Shown one piece after another: positions 16,447 to 22,458 of a stretch of 22,458 nt of DNA. This DNA is from DATEHQ01 sp035279525. Lineage in GTDB: Bacteria; Chloroflexota; Dormibacteria; Dormibacterales; Dormibacteraceae. The notes under the pieces were generated by a model. That model worked only from the letters and a program-made list of their open reading frames with translations, did no database searches and was not told where the DNA came from. The translations under genes were made by a program, and so were the position numbers. The first letter of the stretch is position 1, and each line of letters opens with the position of its first letter. Location: assembly GCA_035279525.1 (NCBI GenBank), contig DATEHQ010000141.1:1-22458 (forward strand). The letters run 5' to 3'.

Positions 16447-17610
16447 GTGCTCGCGACGAACGACTTCTGGAGGACCAGGCTTCATGACGTCCACGGTTGG
16501 GACGATTTCGAGCGGCTGCCGCTGACCACCAAGTCCGAGCTGGTCGAGGACCAGGCCGCGCATCCGCCATTCGGCACCAACCTGACTCGCCCGCTCGACA
16601 GCTACGTGCGCATGCATCAGACGTCGGGCTCGAGCGGCGGCCGTCCGCTGCGATGGCTGGACACCCCGGAATCGTGGGACTGGTGGTTGCGGGCCTGGTC
16701 GGACCACGTCTATCCCGCGGCGGGAGTGCGCCCGGACGACCGCGTGTTCTTCGCCTTCTCGTTCGGCCCCTTCGTCGGCTTCTGGTCAGCCTTTGGCGGC
16801 GCCGAGCGGCTGGGCGCGATGTGCATCTCAGGCGGCGGCATGACGAGCGAGCAACGCGTGCGCAGCCTGCTCGAAACAGGCGCCACGGTGCTCCTTTCGA
16901 CACCGACTTACGCGCTCCGGCTCGCCGAGGTGGCAAGAGGCCTGGGCCTCGACCTCGGCGAGTCCAGCATCAGGACGACGATCCACGCCGGCGAGCCGGG
17001 CGCCAGCATCCCGGCCACGCGCGACGCGATCGAGGCCGCCTACGGCGCGACATGCTTCGACCACACGGGCATGACCGAGCTCGGACCGACAGGCTTCAGC
17101 TGCACCCAGCGCGACGGGATCCATGCCATCGACTCCGAGTTCATCTTCGAGGTCCTCGATGCTCGCGGCCGCCCCGCCGCCGAAGGCGAGCTGGTCGCCA
17201 CGAACCTGGGGCGGTGGGGCATGCCGTTGATCCGCTATCGCACGGGCGATCGCGTCAGGATCAGCCGCGACACCTGCTCGTGCGGCAGCCCGTTCGCCAA
17301 GTTCGTGGGAGGAATCCTCGGTCGCGTCGACGACATGTTCACGGTTCGCGGCGTGAACCTCTTTCCGTCGCAGGTCGAGGACATCGTGCGCAGGTACGTG
17401 GAGGTCACCGAGTTCGTCATCGAGCAGCGCATCGAGCGAGGCATGGACGAGGTGGCGCTCGTCATCGAGGCGACCCCGGACTTCTCGACCGAACGGCTCG
17501 AGGCGGACCTGCGCCAGGCGCTGGGTGTGAGGCTGGGCTGCCGGGTCGTGGAGCACGGCACGCTTCCGCGATCCGAGCTCAAGTCGAGGCGCGTCATCCA
17601 GGTCGGCTAG
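16447..17610 (+). CDS. PaaK-like AMP-dependent acyl-CoA ligase (start uncertain)
   Basis: ANL-superfamily adenylating enzyme of the phenylacetate-CoA ligase (PaaK) branch; 387 residues from GTG at 16447, against about 430 for PaaK. Motifs: P-loop QTSGSSGGRP at about 58-67, HTGMTELGP at about 206-214, YRTGDRV near 261, GRVDDMFTVRGVNLFPSQVED near 292-312, and the terminal lysine region LPRSELKSRRV. CSCGSPF near 279 matches the Cys-containing loop of PaaK. The PaaK N-terminal helix continues upstream in frame (DLEALRAEQLRKLRAGLPG from 16390), but no ATG, GTG or TTG is available there, so the true start may be non-canonical. It may activate the acid formed from the deaminated amine; the substrate is unknown. 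Confidence 0.85.
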   Translation: MLATNDFWRTRLHDVHGWDDFERLPLTTKSELVEDQAAHPPFGTNLTRPLDSYVRMHQTSGSSGGRPLRWLDTPESWDWWLRAWSDHVYPAAGVRPDDRVFFAFSFGPFVGFWSAFGGAERLGAMCISGGGMTSEQRVRSLLETGATVLLSTPTYALRLAEVARGLGLDLGESSIRTTIHAGEPGASIPATRDAIEAAYGATCFDHTGMTELGPTGFSCTQRDGIHAIDSEFIFEVLDARGRPAAEGELVATNLGRWGMPLIRYRTGDRVRISRDTCSCGSPFAKFVGGILGRVDDMFTVRGVNLFPSQVEDIVRRYVEVTEFVIEQRIERGMDEVALVIEATPDFSTERLEADLRQALGVRLGCRVVEHGTLPRSELKSRRVIQVG

Positions 17611-17623
17611 CCTTGAACCATCG

Positions 17624-18619
17624 ATGAACGTCGTCCTGCCGCTGGCCTCGTCGGCCCTCAGCCTCTTGTTCGCCGCCATGGTGTTCGACCAGTGGTGGCA
17701 GCGGCGGCGCGCCTTCCAGGCCGTGTGGGCGCTCGGCCTGCTCTGGTTCGGAGTGAGCACCGGCGCCGAGTTCCTCGGTGGCGCGTTCGGCTGGAACCCG
17801 TCGATCTACCGCGTCTACTACCTGTTCGGTGTCTTCCTGGTCCCCTCGTACCTGGGGGCCGGCACGGTCTACCTGCTCGGCAAGACCCGTTTCGGCTACT
17901 TCGTGGCTGCCTCGATCGCCCTCGGCGGCGTGCTGTCGTTCGCGGTGTCGTCGAAATACACAGGATCCGCGGTCGCGGGGGTGATCACCTTCGCCATCGC
18001 GCTTGCGGTGGCCGCCGCGGTCGCTGCGGCGACGGCGTACCGACGTGAGCTGCAGGGTCACACGGCGATGGCATCTCTGGCGGTGGGGACGCTGGTCGTC
18101 GCGGCCCTGGTGGTCACGGCCCGAATCTCAGGGGCCTACGTCGACCCCGCCACCCACGCGCCTGTGGCCGCGGGCTTTCCCGGCTACCTGCGCGTGAGCA
18201 GCTTTCCATTCACAGTCGGAGGTGGGCTGGCGCTGGTCTTCGGCGCCCTCTATTCGGCCTACATCTACATGCCCAAGAGGCGGATGCTGCCGGCGAGGCT
18301 TGCGGTGGTCGCGATCGCCGTCAACTTCGTCGCCTCTCTGCCCGGCGCCCTCCAGGCTCTGCTCCGGGGAAGGCTGAACTCACGGGTCCCCGCCACGATC
18401 CTGATCGCCGTCGGCGCCTTCATCCCAGGCCTGACCAGCAGCCTCAACCGATTGGGCATCACGTGGGCCACGTTCCTGGGCGAGTTCCTCGGCGTACTCC
18501 TGATCTTCGTGGGCTTCCTCGTCAGCGAGGAGGTGTTCAGCAACCTCAGGCTGGGCAGGACGATCTGGTCCCGCCGTGCGGTGATGTACTCCGCTCTAAA
18601 CGAACGCGAGGCTGGTTGA
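17624..18619 (+). CDS. Multi-pass membrane protein of unknown function
   Basis: I do not recognise this family. A 331-residue protein starts at ATG 17624, 13 bases after the ligase stop, so it is probably the last cistron of the plus-strand operon. About eight to nine hydrophobic segments are visible, beginning at residue 4. There is a conserved-looking WWQRRRAFQAVWALGLLWFG between the first two and a charged C-terminal tail (FSNLRLGRTIWSRRAVMYSALNEREAG) after the last. No transporter signature, catalytic motif or cysteine pair was found. The 3' end overlaps the convergent OsmC-family gene by 24 bases. Context suggests association with the amine module, but its membership there may be accidental. 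Confidence 0.8.
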   Translation: MNVVLPLASSALSLLFAAMVFDQWWQRRRAFQAVWALGLLWFGVSTGAEFLGGAFGWNPSIYRVYYLFGVFLVPSYLGAGTVYLLGKTRFGYFVAASIALGGVLSFAVSSKYTGSAVAGVITFAIALAVAAAVAAATAYRRELQGHTAMASLAVGTLVVAALVVTARISGAYVDPATHAPVAAGFPGYLRVSSFPFTVGGGLALVFGALYSAYIYMPKRRMLPARLAVVAIAVNFVASLPGALQALLRGRLNSRVPATILIAVGAFIPGLTSSLNRLGITWATFLGEFLGVLLIFVGFLVSEEVFSNLRLGRTIWSRRAVMYSALNEREAG

Positions 18620-19069
18620 GATCTCGATCGCCTTCTCGATGCTCTTGGCGACGGGGCAGCGAGATCGGTGGAAAGCGTGCGATCGCTCCGCGGCCTCGCG
18701 CTTGTCCTCCGCACACCCCCGCAGCGTGTAGCGAACGCTGATCTTCTTGATCACCAGGGTCTTGTCCTCGAGGTAGACCTCGCCCTCCGCCTCAGACGTG
18801 AGCTTTCCCTCACTCGCGTCGATCCCGCGCGCCTCCAGCGCGCCCCCCAGCGTCCCGGTGAGTCAACCGGCCGCGGCGGCGACGACGTAGTCGAGCGTCG
18901 TGGCGTGGTCGGGGTACTGGCCAGGCGACGTGCCGTAGTGCTCGCGCACCTCGCCGTGCGTGCCGAACGTGATCGGCTTCGGCTCGACCGGCAGGAACGC
19001 CTCGCGGATCGGGCCCTTTTCGCGCACGATCCTGACCTTTGAGATGTACACCGGACGCTGCTCGCTCAC
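18596..19069 (-). CDS. OsmC-family protein with in-frame TGA at the redox cysteine: candidate selenoprotein
   Basis: From GTG at 19069 the frame encodes 68 residues, meets TGA at 18865-18863, then continues 88 codons to TAG at 18596-18598: 157 residues if TGA is decoded. The joined product reads as an OsmC/Ohr-family protein. The block TTLDYVVAAAAG-U-LTGTLGGALEARG places position 69 exactly at the first redox cysteine, and the second cysteine is intact as C138 in SRCPVAKSI. OsmC/Ohr proteins reduce organic or other peroxides using this Cys pair. About 77 of the 88 codons after the TGA end in G or C, as in neighbouring genes, and no other lesion is present. A SECIS-like hairpin directly follows the TGA. 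I infer selenocysteine insertion; selA, selB, selC and selD are not in the window. Alternatives are a nonsense pseudogene or a sequence error. Confidence 0.8.
18809..18862 (-). promoter_or_regulatory. Candidate bacterial SECIS element downstream of the in-frame TGA
   Basis: In the mRNA, CUCAC immediately after the UGA (18862-18858) can pair with GUGAG (18813-18809). Inside it GCGCGC (18843-18838) and GCGCGC (18832-18827) form a 6-bp upper stem closing the loop UGGAG. The loop begins 25 bases after the UGA and has G as its second base. This matches the published bacterial SECIS pattern as I recall it (apical loop about 16-37 bases after UGA, G in the first two loop positions). The middle section is mostly unpaired, so the fold needs computation. 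Confidence 0.55.
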
Positions 19070-19198
19070 CAGGTAAGGCTACATAGCGGCTCCATGCCGC
19101 CGAGATCAGAGCCTGCCGATCAGGTCGCCGGCCCAGCCGGCGAGCAGTGTGGCGTACACATGCTGGCGGAAGAACATGAACACTGCTAGGCTGCCGCC

Positions 19199-19654
19199 GT
19201 GAGCAGTCCACCACCCGGCGCGCAGGTTTCGGGCGACGGAAAGTGGTGGTGGGACGGCACGCGGTGGGTCGCCATGCCGCAGGAGCAGATGGTCTCGCAG
19301 CCGCCGGGTCCGCCGGCGCAAGCCGTCCCGCCCGGTGCTCCGATGCAGACTTACGCCGCGGGCCCCCGCACCAACAGCATGGCTGTCGCGTCACTGGTCG
19401 CGGGCATCGCCGCGTGGGTCATCTGTCCGTTGCTCGGCGCGATCCTCGCCATCATCTTCGGCTTCATCGCCCGCGGCCAGATCAAGACCACCGGCGAGGC
19501 GGGAAGTGGGCTGGCGCTGGCGGGTCTGATCCTCGGCTTCGCGCATCTCGCGCTAAGCGCTCTCGCCCTGATCGTCGCGATCGTCGTCTTCGGCGGCCTC
19601 GCGGCGATGCTCGCGGTGATCGCGAATCTGCCGACGCCGACGCCGAGCCCGTAG
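19199..19654 (+). CDS. Small membrane protein with DUF2510-like tryptophan motif and DUF4190-like domain
   Basis: A 151-residue protein starting at GTG 19199. Residues 12-24 (GDGKWWWDGTRWV) form the short Trp-rich motif seen in DUF2510-type N-termini of high-GC Gram-positive proteins. A Pro/Gln-rich linker follows (about 28-55), then SMAVASLVAGIAAWVICPLLGAILAIIFGFIARGQIK and a second hydrophobic stretch (about 102-142), the arrangement of DUF4190. The C-terminus is short and Thr/Pro-rich. Function is unknown; membrane localisation is clear. It ends three bases from the convergent GT-C-like gene. The combination is commonest in Actinomycetota and relatives, which supports the suggested lineage. 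Confidence 0.82.
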   Translation: MSSPPPGAQVSGDGKWWWDGTRWVAMPQEQMVSQPPGPPAQAVPPGAPMQTYAAGPRTNSMAVASLVAGIAAWVICPLLGAILAIIFGFIARGQIKTTGEAGSGLALAGLILGFAHLALSALALIVAIVVFGGLAAMLAVIANLPTPTPSP

Positions 19655-19657
19655 CGT

Positions 19658-21439
19658 CTAAAGCGCGACCGAGACCTCGACGTCCTCCACTGTTCGGTAG
19701 GTGTCGACTGCCACGTCCTGGAACCGCAACAGCGCGTGGTCGCCGGGGTGGACCGCCGCGGGATCGATGGCCACGCGCACCCAACCCGTGATGGTGCGCC
19801 CGGGGTCGACGTCACCCGGCATGTGCGTCGACCTGAGGTAGTCCACGGTGACCGGCCGACCATCCATCGACACGTCCGGAACGCCAGGCCAGTCCACCTC
19901 GACGGAGCTGGCGTTGTCCACCGTCACTTCGAACCAGGTCACCCTGCCGGCGGCGTCCAGGGCAACCTCGTCCACGCTGATCGTCACGCTCTGCAGGCGG
20001 CCCGATGCGCTGACGCTTGTCATCGCCGCACCGGCCGGGGGTGCACCCGGGCCTGGCGATGGCAGCGGGGCTGCGTGATAGCTCGCCGCGCTTGCGCCCA
20101 GCATGACGACCACGACCACTGCATACAGCGCCGCGACCGCCCGCCTCACCGGCGCGGACTTCAACACCGCTGAAAGACCAAGCGCCCACAGCACGGCGGC
20201 CCCGGCCGCCGCCGCGTACGCGAAGCGACCGTGTCCCTCGAATGCGAAGCGTGTGGTCGCAGGCAGCGACAGGGCCGCCAGCATCATGCCCACCACGGCT
20301 GCCGCGATGACGGCGAGCCGGCCCTTGACCTCGCCCGGCGATCGGCCTGTCCAGAGGTTGACCAGCGCGACGGGTGCGGTCAGCGCAAGCAGCACGCCTA
20401 GCACTACGAAGGCGAGCGCGAGCGGCAACGTGCCCCAGGGCTCGCCGCTCCACCACGTGACCAGGAACGTCGCGAGGTCGGCGCCGACGTACGTGGGGGT
20501 GAGCGATCCGGGCAGTCCGTCCTGGAGCCGCGTCGCATGCACGCCCGGCGTGAGCTCACCGTACAGGTGGAGGTTCAACAGGAGCCACGGCACGAGGCAC
20601 GCCACCGCGACCGCGCCCGAGACGGCAAGCCACGCAAGCCTGGAGCGCCACCGCGTCCCGGGCGCCGGCCATGACGCCGATACCACCAGGGCTGGAAAGA
20701 GGCCCGCGAGGGTGAGCTTGGTCATGAGCCCGAGGCCCAGGACCAGGCCCATGAGCAGCGCGCGCCGCCAGGTCCAGCTCGTCCCAGCGTGCCGCACGGC
20801 GAGCAGCACGAACACGCCACCGAGGGCGGCCGCGAGCCCGTCATTGCTGATGCGTGGTCCGTTGAGGTCCAGGCCGGGCAGCAGGACGGCGAACACGGCC
20901 GCGAGCGCCGCGATCTCGGGCCGAGCCGGTGCGATCATGCGCGCCAGCGCGACGGCCATCGGCGCGAGCGTGGCGACGATGAGCGCTCCCAGGACGCGAA
21001 TGACGTAGATGGCGGCGTAAGTTCCGCCGATGCGATCCGCCGTCCACCAGACGGGCGCCATGGCGAGGTAGTAGATCGGCGTCTGGTCGGATTCGCGCGA
21101 GAGAGTCCAGATGTGGCGCGACATCCACACTGCGTTGGCGCGGTCGGACAATCCAGGCGGGATCGGATCACGGTCTGTCGGGTCGGGCGGTGGACCATCC
21201 ACCTCGCCGTAAGCCGATGGATGGAGAGGCGAGAAGAAGCCTTCGTCCCGGAGCACCGCCATCGTTTCGGGCGCAATCGGCGTGGCATCCGCGACCGGGT
21301 AGACGCCGTGGCTCAGCTGGACGATGAAGTCCGCGTTGGGAGCCTCGTCGATGCGCGACCACACGGGCTGCGTCAGCGCCATGACGAGTGCGGGAATCAC
21401 GGCGGCGACGTAGACGAGCAGCAGTACGTGCCGCTTCAA
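19658..21439 (-). CDS. GT-C-type (DUF2142/ArnT-like) membrane protein with C-terminal beta domain
   Basis: A 593-residue protein. The N-terminal membrane helix is followed by an extracytoplasmic loop carrying D31-E32 (SRIDEAPNADF), in the position of the catalytic Asp-Glu of GT-C glycosyltransferases. About ten more hydrophobic segments extend to about residue 450. A small-residue linker (PLPSPGPGAPPAGA) leads to a beta-strand-rich domain (about 472-593; VTWFEVTVDNASSVEVDWP, TITGWVRVAIDP) resembling a DUF4352-like immunoglobulin-type fold. It probably transfers a sugar from a polyprenyl-phosphate donor to a cell-surface acceptor; donor and acceptor are unknown. The start is TTG at 21439, the only in-frame initiator after an upstream stop, with no good Shine-Dalgarno. 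Confidence 0.78.
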   Translation of the reverse strand: MKRHVLLLVYVAAVIPALVMALTQPVWSRIDEAPNADFIVQLSHGVYPVADATPIAPETMAVLRDEGFFSPLHPSAYGEVDGPPPDPTDRDPIPPGLSDRANAVWMSRHIWTLSRESDQTPIYYLAMAPVWWTADRIGGTYAAIYVIRVLGALIVATLAPMAVALARMIAPARPEIAALAAVFAVLLPGLDLNGPRISNDGLAAALGGVFVLLAVRHAGTSWTWRRALLMGLVLGLGLMTKLTLAGLFPALVVSASWPAPGTRWRSRLAWLAVSGAVAVACLVPWLLLNLHLYGELTPGVHATRLQDGLPGSLTPTYVGADLATFLVTWWSGEPWGTLPLALAFVVLGVLLALTAPVALVNLWTGRSPGEVKGRLAVIAAAVVGMMLAALSLPATTRFAFEGHGRFAYAAAAGAAVLWALGLSAVLKSAPVRRAVAALYAVVVVVMLGASAASYHAAPLPSPGPGAPPAGAAMTSVSASGRLQSVTISVDEVALDAAGRVTWFEVTVDNASSVEVDWPGVPDVSMDGRPVTVDYLRSTHMPGDVDPGRTITGWVRVAIDPAAVHPGDHALLRFQDVAVDTYRTVEDVEVSVAL

Positions 21440-21530
21440 TGCCGCCCAGGTTTCAGTGCGTGTGAGTTTCGTTTCCGCGGCTCATCGGTTGGAGGATTCG
21501 GGCGGCCATTGTAGGCAGCCGGGTGCCGTG

Positions 21531-22148
21531 TCAGCCCCGAATGTAGGTGTCGGTGCTCACCCCAGAACCGTTTGGCTCCGAAGTCATGAGAGTGGTCGCG
21601 GTGCACGAATAGGTCGTTTTCCCGAACCTCACCGTCGCGGAGTAGGTGGACTCTGCAGTGCCGCCCAGGAAGAATCGCGCGGAAAAAGTGCCGGTGCCCG
21701 CCGTCGCCGTAAAGGCGGAGCCATCGCCGATCACGCCGTCGAGCGTCCACGTGCCGCGCAGGACGATCTTCAGCTGCCGGCCTTGATAGGTCCCCAACAG
21801 CGGTTGGCTGTTCGACCAGTCCACCGCGCCGGTCCCGTCCGCGTTGAGTCTCAGCACGAGCCCCATCAGACCCGTCACCGGAACCACCTTGCCGTTGTAC
21901 GTCCACGCACCGGGGTCAACCTGACGCTGGTCAATCCACCTGCCGATCAGGCAGGCGTCACCGATGACTGGTGTTGGAGAGGGCGACGGGGACGGCGACG
22001 TCGTGGGCGCGCTCGGAGTGGTCACGGCTGCGGCGTTCGGCCGCCCAGAGCAAGTTCCGGTCCCACACGCCGTGGCGATGAAGGCGATCGCGCATAGAGA
22101 TCCCGTCAGTGCGAACCGCTTCAATCGGGCTGCGCCAAGTCTGCGCAT
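21531..22148 (-). CDS. Predicted lipoprotein with Ser/Pro linker and beta-rich domain
   Basis: A 205-residue exported protein of no recognised family. The N-terminus (MRRLGAARLKRF) is basic, followed by a hydrophobic segment ending FIATAC at C28, a somewhat loose lipobox, so lipid anchoring is likely. A low-complexity TTPSAPTTSPSPSPSPTP linker spans about residues 43-60. The rest (about 64-205) is strand-rich with repeated Gly/Thr turns (RLNADGTGAVDW, FTATAGTGTFSARFFLGG), like small lipocalin-type or META-like domains. A longer start at ATG 22175 would add nine residues (MVRHNVEPP) before the basic region; I prefer 22148 because it gives a conventional signal peptide. No strong ribosome binding site is seen for either. 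It lies 91 bases upstream of the GT-C-like gene on the same strand. Confidence 0.75.
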   Translation of the reverse strand: MRRLGAARLKRFALTGSLCAIAFIATACGTGTCSGRPNAAAVTTPSAPTTSPSPSPSPTPVIGDACLIGRWIDQRQVDPGAWTYNGKVVPVTGLMGLVLRLNADGTGAVDWSNSQPLLGTYQGRQLKIVLRGTWTLDGVIGDGSAFTATAGTGTFSARFFLGGTAESTYSATVRFGKTTYSCTATTLMTSEPNGSGVSTDTYIRG

Positions 22149-22313
22149 GGGCGGCTCAACATTGTGACGGACCATTGGAAAGACTTTGGTGGACCCGAGA
22201 GTCTTGGTGGCCCGTCATGCCTACTTGATGCGGGAGGCCGCCGCCGCCATGGACAGAACTCTCTGCTAGTCAGCCAGCTCTGCGCTTGTCGAAAGACCTG
22301 CGCTAGCCACGAA

Positions 22314-22458
22314 TCAGCGCTCGAGGAAGACCTTGTCGATCGCCGCGACCTCGGCATCAACCAGCTGCCACTGATCGGTACCGGTCTGGACAAGTGCAGC
22401 GCGGCTCCTCCAAGCTTTCTCGCTGGCAATGTCGGTGTAGAGAATCGACACGGTGGTG
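22314..22458 (-). CDS. C-terminal end of a hypothetical protein (5' part off the right edge)
   Basis: The minus strand from the right edge reads 47 codons without interruption to TGA at 22314-22316. The product ends SEKAWRSRAALVQTGTDQW then QLVDAEVAAIDKVFLER. It has good codon bias and no competing longer frame. The alternating pattern WRSRAALV..GTDQWQLVDAEV is what a terminal beta-hairpin of an NTF2/SnoaL-like or similar small domain looks like, but I cannot assign a family from this fragment. The gap 22176-22313 between this gene and the lipoprotein shows no clear gene or hairpin. Confidence 0.55.
   Translation of the reverse strand, partial: TTVSILYTDIASEKAWRSRAALVQTGTDQWQLVDAEVAAIDKVFLER

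Noticed and set aside
19106..19180. A possible 23-25 codon leader peptide on the minus strand before the OsmC-family gene.
   Set aside because: No ribosome binding site, no attenuator-like hairpin and no unusual codon run; chance is sufficient.
18668..19394. Plus-strand frame 18668-19042 and minus-strand frame 18810-19394 over the OsmC-family gene.
   Set aside because: Neither carries a recognisable domain; the frame with the TGA yields a coherent OsmC protein with both redox positions.
22255..22310. Repeated CTGCTAG, CAGCC and CTGCGC words in the gap before the lipoprotein.
   Set aside because: The matches are short and irregular and make no stable stem or regular direct repeat.

Overview
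This is a high-GC (well over 60%) bacterial chromosome segment, densely packed, with many GTG and TTG starts and strongly G/C-biased third codon positions. The gene content (long Lhr-type helicase, ClpC-type N-domain protein, a small DUF2510/DUF4190-like protein, GT-C mannosyltransferase-like protein, lipoprotein) fits a Terrabacteria lineage such as Actinomycetota, Dormibacterota or Chloroflexota. That placement is inference; there is no rRNA or marker gene to fix it. No tRNA, rRNA, CRISPR array, transposase or phage gene was seen. No gene-free stretch exceeds 300 bases; the largest gaps are 7969-8136, 22176-22313 and 13993-14088.

Layout. 1-2996 (minus): N-terminal 998 codons of an Lhr helicase, running off the left edge. 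3067-4388 (plus): a stand-alone ClpC-N/UVR-like protein and a flavin reductase. 4392-6088 (minus): CcdA-like thiol transporter and an alpha/beta hydrolase. 6148-7968 (plus): oligoendopeptidase F. 8137-13992 (minus): a long co-directional run, read as APC permease, PuuD-like amidohydrolase, PuuA-like glutamine synthetase homologue, SDR, then (after a REP-like palindrome) AzlC, AzlD and a GNAT acetyltransferase, closed by a perfect 13-bp hairpin. 14089-18619 (plus): divergent RpiR regulator, class III aminotransferase, PaaK-like ligase and an unknown membrane protein. 18596-19069 (minus): an OsmC-family gene with an in-frame TGA. 19199-19654 (plus): DUF4190-like protein. 19658-22458 (minus): GT-C-like membrane protein, a lipoprotein and the C-terminal end of one more gene.

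How the genes work together. The divergent block at 9609-17610 looks like an amine uptake and catabolism module: the permease imports an amine or amino acid, the PuuA-like enzyme gamma-glutamylates it, the PuuD-like enzyme releases glutamate again, and the SDR, aminotransferase and CoA/AMP ligase would process the carbon skeleton. The flavin amine oxidase and aldehyde dehydrogenase of the classical Puu pathway are absent, and the regulator is RpiR-type.

The most striking feature is the OsmC-family gene at 18596-19069. Its reading frame is interrupted by a single TGA exactly where the first redox cysteine of the family belongs. The second cysteine is intact, the frame continues for 88 well-formed codons, and a hairpin of bacterial SECIS type lies directly after the TGA. 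The best reading is a selenocysteine-containing OsmC/Ohr-family protein; a nonsense mutation is the main alternative.
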